This document shows positions 1 to 8,886 of a stretch of DNA of 64,000 nt, piece by piece; positions within the stretch are counted from its first letter, which is position 1, and each line of letters starts with the position of its first letter. Position numbers and translations under genes: made by a program. Source of the stretch: Chryseobacterium gwangjuense (GTDB lineage Bacteria; Bacteroidota; Bacteroidia; Flavobacteriales; Weeksellaceae); contig NZ_JAJTNP010000004.1 of NCBI RefSeq assembly GCF_021311115.1, positions 248,001-312,000 on the forward strand, in the 5' to 3' direction. The notes under the pieces are model-generated. The model saw nothing but the letters and a program-made list of their open reading frames with translations. It was not told where the DNA came from and ran no database searches.

Positions 1-52
1 AGTTTGTAAAGACATTTCACTTTTGTCTTTTTACTTTTTACTTGACTCTTTT
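1..52. other. Pyrimidine-rich intergenic sequence at window edge
   Basis: This stretch lies downstream of the VWA gene. It is made of near-repeats of the type cttttt-acttttt-acttg, resembling the degenerate pyrimidine repeats seen later in the window near 10002, 18437 and 50230. No gene is visible in it. Confidence 0.4.
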
Positions 53-1192
53 TCAAATCCTTTTAATTCTATTCTTTTCATAATCTTCAAAAATCATCTG
101 TCCTAATCCTGAAAGTCCCGTAAGGAAAGCTTTTCCTTTATTTTGAGCAGTAAATATTTCAACAAATTTCCGGAGATAAGGATCTTGCGCGATCATAAAG
201 GTGGTGATCGGAATTTTCAGTTTTCTTGCCTGTGCAGCTTTATGAAGACATTCAGAAACTATTCTTTCATCGAGTCCTACACTGTTCATATAATATTCTC
301 CATTCGGTAACTTCAGACAGCTCGGTTTTCCGTCGGTAATCATGAAGATCTGCTTGTTGGTATTTCTTTTTCTTCGCAGAATATCCATTGCCAGTTCCAA
401 TCCGGCAACCGTATTGGTGTGATATGGCCCTACCTGTAAATAAGGAAGATCCTTAATTTTGATAGGCCATGCTTCGTTTCCGAAAACAATAATATCGATA
501 GAATCTTTCGGATATTTTCTTTTGATGAGTTCAACCAAGGCCATGGCTACTTTTTTGGCAGGAGTAATCCGGTCTTCACCATATAAAATCATGGAATGGC
601 TGATGTCTATCATTAAAACCGTACTCATCTGAGCTTTGTGCTTGGTTTCTTCTACAATGAGGTCATCTTCAGTCATTCTGAGGTCTGAAATTCCATTGTT
701 GATCTGAGCGTTTTTCAGACTTTCAGTCATATTTACAGTTGATAAATCATCTCCATATTGGAAATTCCGGTTTTCACCATCACGTTCATCTCCGATTCCT
801 GTTTTGTTGGTACGGTGGTTTCCGACCCCGCTTTTCTGGAGTTTTCCGAAAATCTGATCCAGAGCATATTCACGCAAAGCCGCTTCCAGTTTGGCAGTCA
901 GTACATTTTTGCCTTCCCCGGTTCCTGAATTGCCATCTTCAGGATCTTCAGCTTTGATATATCCGCGTTTTTTCAGATCTTCTTCAAAATCTTCAAGACT
1001 ATATTCATCATTGAAAATATTGTATTCTCTGTCGAGCATATCGAGCCATTCAAAAGCTTCCTCAAGATCACCGGAAGTGTGGATGAGCAAATCTCTGAAT
1101 ACGTCGAAAACTCTGTCGAAATTGGAAATTTCCTCCGGAACATGCTTACTGAAAGTAAAACCCTGATGAACATTAAAACTTTTATTTGTCAT
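53..1192 (-). CDS. VWA domain-containing protein
   Basis: A 379-residue cytosolic protein with no signal peptide or membrane segment. Residues 1-175 are acidic and probably helical. A von Willebrand factor A domain follows from about residue 190, with the MIDAS metal site D196-x-S198-x-S200 (DISHS), a candidate Thr in HTNT near 259-261 and the TDGKPS loop at 286-291. VWA proteins of this size are usually partners of MoxR- or magnesium-chelatase-like AAA+ ATPases in chaperone or metal-insertion roles. Any such partner would lie beyond the left edge, so the role here is inferred. The start ATG at 1192 is followed directly by a good reading frame. The gene is divergent from the methyltransferase. 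Confidence 0.8.
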   Translation of the reverse strand: MTNKSFNVHQGFTFSKHVPEEISNFDRVFDVFRDLLIHTSGDLEEAFEWLDMLDREYNIFNDEYSLEDFEEDLKKRGYIKAEDPEDGNSGTGEGKNVLTAKLEAALREYALDQIFGKLQKSGVGNHRTNKTGIGDERDGENRNFQYGDDLSTVNMTESLKNAQINNGISDLRMTEDDLIVEETKHKAQMSTVLMIDISHSMILYGEDRITPAKKVAMALVELIKRKYPKDSIDIIVFGNEAWPIKIKDLPYLQVGPYHTNTVAGLELAMDILRRKRNTNKQIFMITDGKPSCLKLPNGEYYMNSVGLDERIVSECLHKAAQARKLKIPITTFMIAQDPYLRKFVEIFTAQNKGKAFLTGLSGLGQMIFEDYEKNRIKRI

Positions 1193-1325
1193 GAGGTTGT
1201 TCTTGTATTTAAAAGAGACAAGTTAGGAAAATATTGTAATAAGAATACCGCTTGGAAAATAGATAATGTTAATGATACTTATAAAACATTTAACATGATC
1301 CTGAGATTAAGGCATAAGAATATTG

Positions 1326-1355
1326 TTTGTTTCTTTTTAGAACATATTATCTTTG
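1326..1355 (+). promoter_or_regulatory. Bacteroidota-type promoter of the methyltransferase gene
   Basis: The -33 element TTTG is at 1326-1329 and the -7 element TATCTTTG at 1348-1355, with an 18-base spacer. This matches the Bacteroidota sigma-A consensus. It lies about 17 bases before ATG 1373, and therefore argues against translation from the upstream in-frame ATG at 1079. Confidence 0.75.
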
Positions 1356-1372
1356 CATTCATATTGACAACT

Positions 1373-2077
1373 ATGAAAGATTTAATGGGCAAGGCAATCT
1401 GGGATTATTATCAAAATGAAAATCCTGAAGACCTGCAGACTGAAACTTCAATTTCCGAACTGGATGAACTTCCGGTTGATTATCTTTTTCGTGATTTTGA
1501 AGAAATGAACGATATTGAGCAGAAAGCTTTGAAATTATCAACAGGAAAAACGTTGGATATTGGAGCCGGAGCCGGGTCGCATTCTTTATATCTTCAAAAT
1601 GATAGAAATCTTGATGTTACCGCATTAGATATTTCACCAAAATCCATTGAAGTCTGCAAATTGAGAGGAATCAAAAAAGCGGTTGCTGAAAATATGCTTC
1701 ATTTTGAAGGAGAAACTTTTGATACGATTCTTTTATTAATGAACGGAACAGGAATTTTCCAAAGCCTTACCGTTATTGATATTTATCTTAAAAAACTGCA
1801 TTCTTTGTTAAATGAAAAAGGTCAGGTTCTGATTGATAGCACAGATATTTTATATATGTTTGATCGTGATGATGATGGTGGAGTTTATATCCCGGCAGAA
1901 GGATATTACGGTGAACTGGATTATATCGTTCATTATAAAGGAGAATCCGAAGATCCGATTAAATGGCTGTATCTTGATTTTAATACCTTGAAAAATGCAG
2001 CTGAAAACAATGGGTTTACAATTGAAAAAGTTTTGCAGGATGAAGATGCCTATTTAGCTAGGTTGACTAAAAAATAA
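1373..2077 (+). CDS. Class I SAM-dependent methyltransferase
   Basis: A 234-residue protein. Motif I LDIGAGAGSH at 61-70 binds S-adenosylmethionine, followed by the acidic motif II (VTALDIS) and a motif-IV-like stretch ILLLMNGTGIFQS. This is the methyltransf_11/25 Rossmann fold; the substrate cannot be told from sequence. The frame is open back to 1079, but that region overlaps the VWA gene on the other strand and precedes the promoter at 1326-1355, so the start at 1373 (MKDLMGKAIW) is chosen. The gene stands alone, followed by a palindromic repeat and a shared terminator. Confidence 0.85.
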   Translation: MKDLMGKAIWDYYQNENPEDLQTETSISELDELPVDYLFRDFEEMNDIEQKALKLSTGKTLDIGAGAGSHSLYLQNDRNLDVTALDISPKSIEVCKLRGIKKAVAENMLHFEGETFDTILLLMNGTGIFQSLTVIDIYLKKLHSLLNEKGQVLIDSTDILYMFDRDDDGGVYIPAEGYYGELDYIVHYKGESEDPIKWLYLDFNTLKNAAENNGFTIEKVLQDEDAYLARLTKK

Positions 2078-2084
2078 TACATAA

Positions 2085-2246
2085 GTCATTGCGAGGAACG
2101 TAGAGACGAAGCAATCTCTTAATAATCTTAACAACTTAAATAAATCTTAATATTTCAATTTTTTGCCATTAAGATTTTGAAGAAAGTTAAATTTAAGCAT
2201 TGCTTTTTCGTTGAGATTGCTTCGTCGTTTTGCTCCTCGCAATGAC
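2085..2246. repeat. Intergenic inverted repeat of the GTCATTGCGAGGAACG type
   Basis: The left arm at 2085-2119 begins GTCATTGCGAGGAACG and contains GAAGCAATCTC. The right arm at 2213-2246 is its near reverse complement (GAGATTGCTTCGTC then CTCCTCGCAATGAC). An AT-rich spacer of about 93 bases separates them. This sequence family is widely dispersed between genes in Bacteroidota and some other bacteria. It could fold into a long hairpin in the methyltransferase mRNA tail. Confidence 0.8.
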
Positions 2247-2250
2247 AGGA

Positions 2251-2289
2251 AAACAAAAAAACCACATGAATTTCATGTGGTTTTCTTTA
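2251..2289. terminator. Bidirectional terminator between methyltransferase and metG
   Basis: A perfect stem joins ACCACATGAA (2261-2270) to its complement at 2271-2281. T-rich runs follow on both strands; the longer one (seven T) is on the minus strand, downstream of metG. Confidence 0.85.
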
Positions 2290-2303
2290 TTTAGAATAGT
2301 AAA

Positions 2304-4340
2304 TTATCCGATTTCAATACCATTCTCAACATTACTGTCATCAGGTGTTACAAAAGATAATTTTCCGTCTGGTTTTGTTGTTAATAGTAACATTCCCTGA
2401 GATTCAATTCCTCTGATTTTTCTTGGAGCAAGGTTTAATAAAATCATCACTTGTTTTCCAACTACTTCTTCCGGAGTGAAGCTTTCTGCAATCCCTGAAA
2501 CTACAGTTCTTACATCAACCCCTGTGTCAACAGTCAATTTCAGTAATTTATCTGCTTTTTCAACTTTTTCAGCTTCTAAAATTGTGGCTGTTCTTAAGTC
2601 GATTTTCGTAAAATCATCAAAAGTGATTTCGTCTTTCATAGGATTTGCGTTAGGGTTTGTTTTTTTATTGTTTTGTTTCGTGTCTTCCAGCTTCTGAATT
2701 TGAGCTTCGATGACATCATCTTCGATTTTTGAGAAAAGAAGGGATGATTCGTTGATTTTATGACCTGTTTCAATTAAAACAGATTTTGTCTCAACATCAT
2801 TCCAATCTGATTTTTGAACATTGAACATATTCAATAATTTCTCAGAACTGAAAGGCATAAACGGTTCACATAACTGAGCTAAAGCAACAGCAATCTGAGC
2901 TCCGACAAATAAAGACTGAGCCGCTTTTTCAGGGTGATCTTTAATGGTTTTCCAAGGTTCTTCCGTTTGAAGATATTGATTTCCGAATCGAGCCAAGTTC
3001 ATTAAAGCGGTCAATGAATTTCTGAATTCATAATTTTCTAAGAATCCTGAAATTTCTTTTGCTGCTTTATTGATTTCCTTTAATTCAGGGCTGTTAACAT
3101 CACCTTGAGGAACAACTCCGTCATAATATTTATGAATCAAAACAGCAACTCTGTTGATGAAGTTTCCGAAAATTCCTACCAACTCAGAATTATTCTTCGT
3201 CTGGAAATCTTTCCAGGTAAAATTATTATCCTTTGTTTCCGGTGCTGACGAAAGAAGAGCATATCTCAATACATCCTGCTGTCCCGGGAAATCTTCTACA
3301 TATTCGTGTGCCCAAACTGCCCAGTTTCTTGATGTTGAAATTTTATCGTTTTCAAGATTCAGGAATTCAAAAGCAGGAACATTTTTCGGCATAATATAAT
3401 CTCCGTGAGCTTTCATCATTGAAGGGAAAATAATACAGTGGAATACAATATTATCTTTTCCGATAAAGTGAACTAAATCAGAGCTTTCGCTTTGCCAGTA
3501 GTCTTTCCAGTCTTTTCCGTTTTTTGCTGCCCATTCTTTGGTGAAAGAAATGTATCCGATTGGTGCATCAAACCATACATATAATACTTTTCCTTCTGCA
3601 CCCGGAAGCGGAACAGGAACACCCCAGTTCAGATCTCTAGTCATCGCACGAGGTTTTAAACCGTCATTTAACCAAGATTTTACCTGTCCATAAACATTAG
3701 GTTTCCAGTCGTCTTTATGACCTTCAATAATCCATTCGTTTAGGAAGTCTTCATATTCATTTAATGGAAGATACCAATTTTTTGTTTCTTTTAAAATAGG
3801 AACATTTCCGCTTAGCATTGATTTTGGATTGATCAATTCAGACGGTGAAAGGGTAGAACCACATTTTTCACACTGATCTCCGTAAGCATTTTCGTTTCCG
3901 CAATTCGGACAAGTTCCCACAATATATCTGTCAGCCAGGAATTCTCCTGCTTGTTCGTCAAAATACTGTTCAGACATTTCCTCCGTGAATTTCCCTTTTT
4001 CATAAAGAACTTTAAAGAAATCTTGACTTGTTTCACGGTGATTCGCTGATGTTGTTCTTGAATATTCATCAAAAGAAATACCTAAATCTGAGAAAGATTT
4101 TTTGATGATTTCGTGATATTTATCAACAATATCTTGTGGTGTAACGCCTTCTTTTTTAGCTCTTATGGTAATAGGAATTCCGTGCTCATCTGATCCACAG
4201 ATAAAAGCAACATCTTTTCCCGATCTTCTCTGAAATCTCGCATAAACATCTGCAGGAATGTAAACTCCAGCCAAATGCCCAATATGAACCGGTCCGTTTG
4301 CATATGGCAAAGCCGCCGTAATCATCTTTCTGTTTGACAT
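2304..4340 (-). CDS. metG: Methionine--tRNA ligase
   Basis: A 678-residue class I aminoacyl-tRNA synthetase that charges tRNA-Met in the cytosol. The HIGH motif is at 19-22. A four-cysteine zinc knuckle in the connective domain uses C144, C147, C157 and C160. The KMSKS loop appears as KISTS at 333-337, the form normal for this MetG subtype. An anticodon-binding helical domain follows. The C-terminal 100 residues or so (from about 575, [14 protein letters not shown]) form the tRNA-binding EMAP/Trbp111 OB-fold that dimerises MetG. Length agrees with full-length flavobacterial MetG. It is transcribed alone, with a -7 box at 4363-4370 and a terminator at 2251-2289. Confidence 0.97.
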   Translation of the reverse strand: MSNRKMITAALPYANGPVHIGHLAGVYIPADVYARFQRRSGKDVAFICGSDEHGIPITIRAKKEGVTPQDIVDKYHEIIKKSFSDLGISFDEYSRTTSANHRETSQDFFKVLYEKGKFTEEMSEQYFDEQAGEFLADRYIVGTCPNCGNENAYGDQCEKCGSTLSPSELINPKSMLSGNVPILKETKNWYLPLNEYEDFLNEWIIEGHKDDWKPNVYGQVKSWLNDGLKPRAMTRDLNWGVPVPLPGAEGKVLYVWFDAPIGYISFTKEWAAKNGKDWKDYWQSESSDLVHFIGKDNIVFHCIIFPSMMKAHGDYIMPKNVPAFEFLNLENDKISTSRNWAVWAHEYVEDFPGQQDVLRYALLSSAPETKDNNFTWKDFQTKNNSELVGIFGNFINRVAVLIHKYYDGVVPQGDVNSPELKEINKAAKEISGFLENYEFRNSLTALMNLARFGNQYLQTEEPWKTIKDHPEKAAQSLFVGAQIAVALAQLCEPFMPFSSEKLLNMFNVQKSDWNDVETKSVLIETGHKINESSLLFSKIEDDVIEAQIQKLEDTKQNNKKTNPNANPMKDEITFDDFTKIDLRTATILEAEKVEKADKLLKLTVDTGVDVRTVVSGIAESFTPEEVVGKQVMILLNLAPRKIRGIESQGMLLLTTKPDGKLSFVTPDDSNVENGIEIG

Positions 4341-4362
4341 TTATAGTATAGTTTTAAGTCTG

Positions 4363-4370
4363 CAAAGATA
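4363..4370 (-). promoter_or_regulatory. -7 element of metG promoter
   Basis: TATCTTTG is read on the minus strand and followed by CA, ending 22 bases before the metG start codon. No clear -33 TTG is visible. Confidence 0.6.
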
Positions 4371-4505
4371 AAGATTATCTGCCAAAATTACCCGATTTAG
4401 ACAGTATAATATCACGGAAGAATTTTTTAAAGAAAGAATCTTTATCTGAATTAATGCCAATTGTTGGAGGTAATTTTTTATTTTTAAAGTTTATAAATAG
4501 TCATA

Positions 4506-6662
4506 ATGAAGAAAATTACAATTGGAGCGTTATTGTTTTCAATGATGTTTGTGGGGGTTAATGCACAATCTTTAAAATCGCCGGACGGAAAATTTGAAAT
4601 GGATTTTCAGTTGAAACAGGGCGTTCCTTATTATCATCTTAAATATAACGGTAAAACAGTAGTTGAAGATTCTAAGCTAGGGTTGAGGTTATTTAAAGAT
4701 GCTTCAATAAAGTTTGCGTCGGAAATCGCAAAATCAGAAGATGCAAAATTTGATTTGAATAACGGTTTTACGAAAGTTGACGAAAAACGTGATTCAAAAA
4801 ATGAAACCTGGCAACCGGTTTTAGGAGAAAAGAAAAATTATATTAATCATTATAATGAATTGGCAATTACATTAAATCAGAGTTCTACCAACAGAAGCAT
4901 TGTGGTAAAGTTCCGATTGTTTAATGATGGTTTAGGTTTCAGATATGAATTTCCACAGCAGAAAAACCTGAATTATTTTGTCATCAAAGAAGAAGATACG
5001 GAATTTGATTTTCCGACCGATATGAAAGCTTGGTGGATGGTTGCAGATTATGATTCTCAGGAGTATCGATATCAGGAAACCCAGGTTTCTGAAATTCCTG
5101 CAAAATGGGAAACTGCTTTTGACTCTAATGCTTCTCAGAAATTAATTAAAAATGCGGTTCAGTCTCCATTAATGTTGAAAAAAGAAGGAAAAGAACCTTT
5201 ATATATCAATGTTGCGGAAGCTGCTGTGCTGGATTATCCTGCCTCTCATTTAGAAGTAGATGCTCAGAATTTTAAATTTAAAACTCATCTTACAGCAGAC
5301 AGACAGGGAGCAAAAGGCTATATTCAGACTCCATCAGTAACGCCTTGGAGAACCATTATCGTTTCGCCAACAGCAGAAGATTTAATGGCTTCTAAAATGC
5401 TTTTCAATCTGAATGAGCCTACAAAATATACAGATACTTCTTACATTCATCCGACAAAATATATGGGAGTATGGTGGGAAATGATTATCGGAAAATCTCA
5501 ATGGGCCTATTCTACAGAAGAAAATGTGCATATCGGTAAAACGGATTTCTCAAAACTGACTCCAAACGGAAAACATGCTGCCAATAACACAAAAGTAAAA
5601 GAGTATATTGATTTTGCCGCAGAAAATGGTTTCCAGGGTTTATTAATTGAAGGCTGGAATATCGGTTGGGAAGACTGGTTTGGTCATTCAAAAGAATTTG
5701 TTTTCGATTTTATTACCCCTTATCCTGATTTTGATATTAAAATACTGAATGAATATGCACATTCAAAAGGGATTAAATTAATTATGCATCATGAAACGTC
5801 AGGTTCTGCGACAAACTATGAAAGATGGGCGGATCAGGCATTTCAATTGATGAAAAAATATGGTTATGATGCGGTGAAAACTGGATATGTTGGCGATATT
5901 ATTCCTAGAGGAGAGCATCATTATTCTCAATGGACAATTAATCATTTCTACAGAATTGCTGAGAAAGCGAACGAATATAAAATTATGGTCAACTCTCACG
6001 AATCTGTTCGTCCTACAGGAGAAAGCCGTACCTATCCGAATTATGTTTCTGCAGAAGCAGCCCGTGGAACAGAGTACGAAGCATTTGCCGGAAATAATGC
6101 TGATCATCAGACCATTCTTCCGTTTACAAGATGGATGGGAGGTTCTATGGATTACACTCCCGGAATTTTCCAGACAAAATTGGATTATTATTTCCCGGGA
6201 GATAAACGCTATGTGAAAACTACTTTGGTAAAGCAATTAGCATTATATGTTACGATGTATATGCCTCTTCAGATGGCTGCAGATTTGCCTGAAAACTATA
6301 AAAAACATATAGATGCTTTTCAGTTTATCAAAGATGTGGCAGCGGATTGGGACGATACTAAAATCTTATCAGCAGAACCCGGCGATTATATTGTGACGGC
6401 CAGAAAAGCTAAAGGAACAGAAAACTGGTTTGTTGGTGGAATTACTGATGAGAATAAGCGAGAATATACCGTAGATTTTTCTTTTCTGGATAAAGGGAAG
6501 AAGTATGAAGCAGCCATCTATGAAGATGGAAAAGATGCAGATTATATAGACAATCCTCAAAGTTATAATATCTACAAAAAACAGATCACTAATAAGTCTA
6601 ACATTAATTTCAAAATGGCAAGAAGCGGAGGTTTCGCAATCTCAATCAAGCCTGTAAAATAA
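4506..6662 (+). CDS. Glycoside hydrolase family 97 alpha-glucosidase (SusB-like, inverting type)
   Basis: A 718-residue exported enzyme with a signal peptide at 1-20 ending VNA-Q. It has the GH97 layout: an N-terminal beta-super-sandwich, a (beta/alpha)8 barrel (about 290-560) and a C-terminal beta domain. E430 (HHE), E499 (SHESVRPTG) and E523 (GTEYE) have exactly the spacing of SusB E439, E508 and E532, the catalytic/calcium glutamates of the inverting subgroup. The position that is Asp in the retaining subgroup lies in KTGYVGD, with Gly. It therefore probably releases glucose from alpha-glucosides in the periplasm. There is no SusC/SusD pair nearby, so it is not in a recognisable starch locus. 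The NTF2-like gene follows after about 20 bases and is probably co-transcribed. Confidence 0.93.
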   Translation: MKKITIGALLFSMMFVGVNAQSLKSPDGKFEMDFQLKQGVPYYHLKYNGKTVVEDSKLGLRLFKDASIKFASEIAKSEDAKFDLNNGFTKVDEKRDSKNETWQPVLGEKKNYINHYNELAITLNQSSTNRSIVVKFRLFNDGLGFRYEFPQQKNLNYFVIKEEDTEFDFPTDMKAWWMVADYDSQEYRYQETQVSEIPAKWETAFDSNASQKLIKNAVQSPLMLKKEGKEPLYINVAEAAVLDYPASHLEVDAQNFKFKTHLTADRQGAKGYIQTPSVTPWRTIIVSPTAEDLMASKMLFNLNEPTKYTDTSYIHPTKYMGVWWEMIIGKSQWAYSTEENVHIGKTDFSKLTPNGKHAANNTKVKEYIDFAAENGFQGLLIEGWNIGWEDWFGHSKEFVFDFITPYPDFDIKILNEYAHSKGIKLIMHHETSGSATNYERWADQAFQLMKKYGYDAVKTGYVGDIIPRGEHHYSQWTINHFYRIAEKANEYKIMVNSHESVRPTGESRTYPNYVSAEAARGTEYEAFAGNNADHQTILPFTRWMGGSMDYTPGIFQTKLDYYFPGDKRYVKTTLVKQLALYVTMYMPLQMAADLPENYKKHIDAFQFIKDVAADWDDTKILSAEPGDYIVTARKAKGTENWFVGGITDENKREYTVDFSFLDKGKKYEAAIYEDGKDADYIDNPQSYNIYKKQITNKSNINFKMARSGGFAISIKPVK

Positions 6663-6684
6663 AATATTCAAAATGTATTCAACT

Positions 6685-7197
6685 ATGAAAAAAACTACAA
6701 TATTCTTTGCTTTAATAGTATTTGTATTCAGCTTTACAACTATTTCAGCTCAGACGAAATTTGAGAAAGAAAAAACAGAAATCGGAACAATGCTCGATGG
6801 TTTCAATGTTGCGGCTGCAAAATCTGATTTCAATACTTACTTTAATTATTTTGCTGACGAATCAACCTTTATCGGAACAGATGCTACTGAAGTTTGGGAT
6901 AAAAAAGCATTCATGGTTTGGGCAAAACCGTATTTTGATAAAAAAAGAACCTGGAATTTCACTTCCTTAAAAAGAAATATCTATTTCAGTAAAGACGGTA
7001 AAATAGCCTGGTTTGATGAATTGCTGGATACTCAAATGAAGATATGTCGCGGTTCCGGAGTTGTTGAAAAGATAAACGGACAATGGAAAGTGAAACAATA
7101 TGTACTTTCTGTAACTGTTCCTAATGAAGTTGTAGATAAAGTAGTAATAGAAAAGACTCCAATCGAAGATGCATTAATTCAGAAACTGAAAAAATAA
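6685..7197 (+). CDS. Secreted NTF2-like (SnoaL/DUF4440-type) protein
   Basis: About 170 residues, starting MKKTTIFFALIVF, with a signal peptide ending at TISAQ. The mature part has the cone-fold pattern of the NTF2/SnoaL superfamily: a helix-rich start (MLDGFNVAAAKSDFNTYFNYFADE), then FIGTDATEVWDKKAF and the strands KIAWFDELLDTQ and GQWKVKQYVLSV. This family binds small ligands or has assorted activities; no catalytic residues can be assigned. An ATG four codons upstream (6673) is possible, but 6685 gives a normal signal peptide. It follows the GH97 gene closely, suggesting an operon, though a joint role in glucan use is only inference. Confidence 0.8.
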   Translation: MKKTTIFFALIVFVFSFTTISAQTKFEKEKTEIGTMLDGFNVAAAKSDFNTYFNYFADESTFIGTDATEVWDKKAFMVWAKPYFDKKRTWNFTSLKRNIYFSKDGKIAWFDELLDTQMKICRGSGVVEKINGQWKVKQYVLSVTVPNEVVDKVVIEKTPIEDALIQKLKK

Positions 7198-7276
7198 TGA
7201 AGATATGATTGAAGGAAGATTCATTAGCTAGTTTCCTTTCTTACCTTACATCAACATTTTCGCAATCCATAGGGTG

Positions 7277-7284
7277 TACATTTG
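7277..7284 (+). promoter_or_regulatory. -7 element of the pirin gene
   Basis: TACATTTG lies 19 bases before ATG 7304. It falls inside the short in-frame extension that would begin at GTG 7274, which makes the GTG start unlikely. Confidence 0.65.
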
Positions 7285-7303
7285 TATCATAAATAATCAC
7301 AAT

Positions 7304-8032
7304 ATGAAAACAGTATATCATAAAGCAGATACAAGAGGTCATGCAAATCATGGATGGTTAAATTCTTATCATACATTTAGCTTTGCAGGATACCAAAACC
7401 CTGAAAGAACGAATTTCGGAGTGTTGAGAGTATTAAATGACGACACCGTTACCCAGGGAATGGGATTCGGAACACACCCTCACAGAGATATGGAAATCAT
7501 TTCAATTCCTTTGGAGGGTGATTTGGAGCATAAAGATTCAATGGGAACCACTGCCGTTATCAAAAAAGGAGAAATTCAGGTAATGAGTGCAGGAACAGGA
7601 GTAATGCACAGCGAATACAATAAGAATAAAGATCAGGCTGTAAAATTTTTGCAAATCTGGGTTTTCCCGAAAGAAGTCGGAGTTGAACCAAGATACGATC
7701 AGAAAAGCATTAAAGAAGGAGAAAAAATCAACGGATTCCAACAGATTTTATCACCAAATAAAAATGATGACGGAGTCTGGATTCATCAGGATGCATGGTT
7801 TAATTTAGCTAATTTCACTAAAGGAAACGGTAAAAATTATATGCTCAACAAAAAAGGAAACGGAGTCTATGCTTTCGTATTAAAAGGAAGTGCAAAAGTT
7901 GGGGACAGAATTCTAAATGAAAGAGACGGTTTAGGAATCTGGGATACCCAAAGCTTCAATATAGAAGCTGTTGAAGACACAGAAATCCTTTTAATGGAAG
8001 TTCCTATGGAATTACCGTCCTATTTAAAATAA
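7304..8032 (+). CDS. Pirin family protein
   Basis: A 242-residue bicupin. The N-terminal cupin carries the metal-binding pattern H-P-H-R-D-M-E followed by LEHKDSMG and VMHSEYN, matching the pirin/YhhW group whose members bind one Fe or similar metal and in some cases oxidise quercetin. The C-terminal cupin (GVYAFVLKGSAKVGD) lacks metal ligands, as usual. Start chosen at 7304 (MKTVYHKADTRG) because the -7 box overlaps the longer form. No signal peptide, so cytosolic. It precedes an FMN reductase, and the two may share a redox-stress role. That is inference from adjacency only, since a repeat lies between them. Confidence 0.9.
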   Translation: MKTVYHKADTRGHANHGWLNSYHTFSFAGYQNPERTNFGVLRVLNDDTVTQGMGFGTHPHRDMEIISIPLEGDLEHKDSMGTTAVIKKGEIQVMSAGTGVMHSEYNKNKDQAVKFLQIWVFPKEVGVEPRYDQKSIKEGEKINGFQQILSPNKNDDGVWIHQDAWFNLANFTKGNGKNYMLNKKGNGVYAFVLKGSAKVGDRILNERDGLGIWDTQSFNIEAVEDTEILLMEVPMELPSYLK

Positions 8033-8060
8033 TTAAAAACAGAACAATTTCGCAGAATAA

Positions 8061-8125
8061 AAATTCCCCTCCATTGGAGGGGTGGCGAAAATTCAGAAAG
8101 AATTTTTGACGGGGTGGTTAGAAAC
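8061..8125 (+). repeat. Dispersed palindromic element, copy 1
   Basis: A 65-base element with two hairpins. The first is CCCCTCC-att-GGAGGGG. The second is AAAATTC-agaaa-GAATTTTT, followed by GACGGGGTGGTT. A second copy in the same orientation is at 10625-10689. It lies between the pirin and FMN reductase genes. Confidence 0.85.
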
Positions 8126-8208
8126 ATAAAACATTAGATTATAACAGAAATCTTCCCGATCTTTGTGTCCACAATTAAACAACAACTTATTTTAAAATAA
8201 ATAAAAAA

Positions 8209-8760
8209 ATGAAAATTTTAGCAATAGCAGGATCCAATTCCGAAGCATCAATGAATAAGCACTTAGTTTCATACGCAGCATCCATCTTTGAAAATGCTGA
8301 AGTAGAAGTAGTAGACTTAAATCCTTTCGAAATGCCGATTTATAAGCATGAAAGAGAATTGGCAAACGGAGTTCCTCAGGAAGCGAAAGATTTTGCAGCA
8401 AAAATTGACGGAGCAAATCTATTATTAGTTTCTTTACCGGAGCACAACGGAACATATTCTACTGCATTCAAAAATGTGTTCGACTGGGTATCAAGAATCA
8501 AAGACAGAACGGTTTGGAATGAAGTACCTATGTTGCTAATGTCTGCAGCTCCGGGAGCAAGAGGAGGAGCCGGAGTTTTGGAAGCTGCAACGAAGCGTTT
8601 CCCTTTCCACGGTGGAAATATTGTAGAAACGTTCTCTCTTCCTTTCTTTAATGATAATTTTGATAAATCGGCTCAGAAGATTTCTAATGATGAGAAAGAC
8701 AGTGAATTAAGAGAGAAAATCCAGAAAATTTCTGCGATCGAATCTATCCTTGAAAAATAG
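8209..8760 (+). CDS. NADPH-dependent FMN reductase family protein
   Basis: A 183-residue flavodoxin-fold protein (FMN_red). The phosphate-binding loop AGSNSEASMNKHL (about 6-18) follows the first strand, and SLPEHNGTYSTAFKNVFDW is the typical flavin/NADPH loop with a conserved P-E-x-N-G-x-x-x-x-x-L/F-K-N. SAAPGARGGAG is the third loop. Such enzymes reduce FMN, quinones or azo compounds with NAD(P)H in the cytosol; the substrate is not predictable. Complete length. An imperfect -7-like GATCTTTG lies near 8158. Confidence 0.9.
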   Translation: MKILAIAGSNSEASMNKHLVSYAASIFENAEVEVVDLNPFEMPIYKHERELANGVPQEAKDFAAKIDGANLLLVSLPEHNGTYSTAFKNVFDWVSRIKDRTVWNEVPMLLMSAAPGARGGAGVLEAATKRFPFHGGNIVETFSLPFFNDNFDKSAQKISNDEKDSELREKIQKISAIESILEK

Positions 8761-8761
8761 A

Positions 8762-8792
8762 TTTGAAAATTAATATAAAATTAATATCTTTG
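8762..8792 (+). promoter_or_regulatory. Promoter of the 24-codon small ORF
   Basis: The -33 element TTTG is at 8762-8765 and the -7 element TATCTTTG at 8785-8792, with a 19-base spacer. This is one of the best consensus matches in the window. It starts right after the FMN reductase stop codon. Confidence 0.75.
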
Positions 8793-8806
8793 CAAAAAGA
8801 AAAAAG

Positions 8807-8881
8807 ATGAAAATTCAGACTTCCTTTAATCAATATTTTTCCAAGATGGGGAATATTGTGGACTCTGAAATTCTGAGATAA
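8807..8881 (+). CDS. Candidate small protein or leader peptide, 24 residues
   Basis: ATG at 8807 and TAA at 8879-8881 enclose MKIQTSFNQYFSK followed by MGNIVDSEILR. The ORF sits between a consensus promoter (8762-8792) and a strong intrinsic terminator (8887-8926), so the unit is a transcript of about 125 nt that ends 45 bases before purM. I do not recognise the peptide. It could be a real small protein, a small RNA with an incidental ORF, or a leader for purM attenuation. No run of regulatory codons is evident and no alternative antiterminator hairpin is obvious. Its translation is unproven. Confidence 0.45.
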   Translation: MKIQTSFNQYFSKMGNIVDSEILR

Positions 8882-8886
8882 AATAA

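Noticed and set aside
1079-1372. Upstream in-frame start that would lengthen the methyltransferase by 98 residues
   Set aside because: It overlaps the VWA gene on the other strand and lies upstream of the promoter at 1326-1355; the added residues show no domain similarity.
2085-2246. CRISPR array or tRNA-like structure
   Set aside because: There are only two inverted arms and no repeated spacers, and no cloverleaf or CCA end is visible.
5799-6236. 145-codon antisense frame inside the GH97 gene
   Set aside because: The GH97 frame is certain from catalytic residues; the antisense frame has no recognisable domain.
7274-7303. GTG start of the pirin gene
   Set aside because: It lies on the -7 box TACATTTG, so it would not be transcribed; ATG 7304 gives the normal pirin N-terminus.
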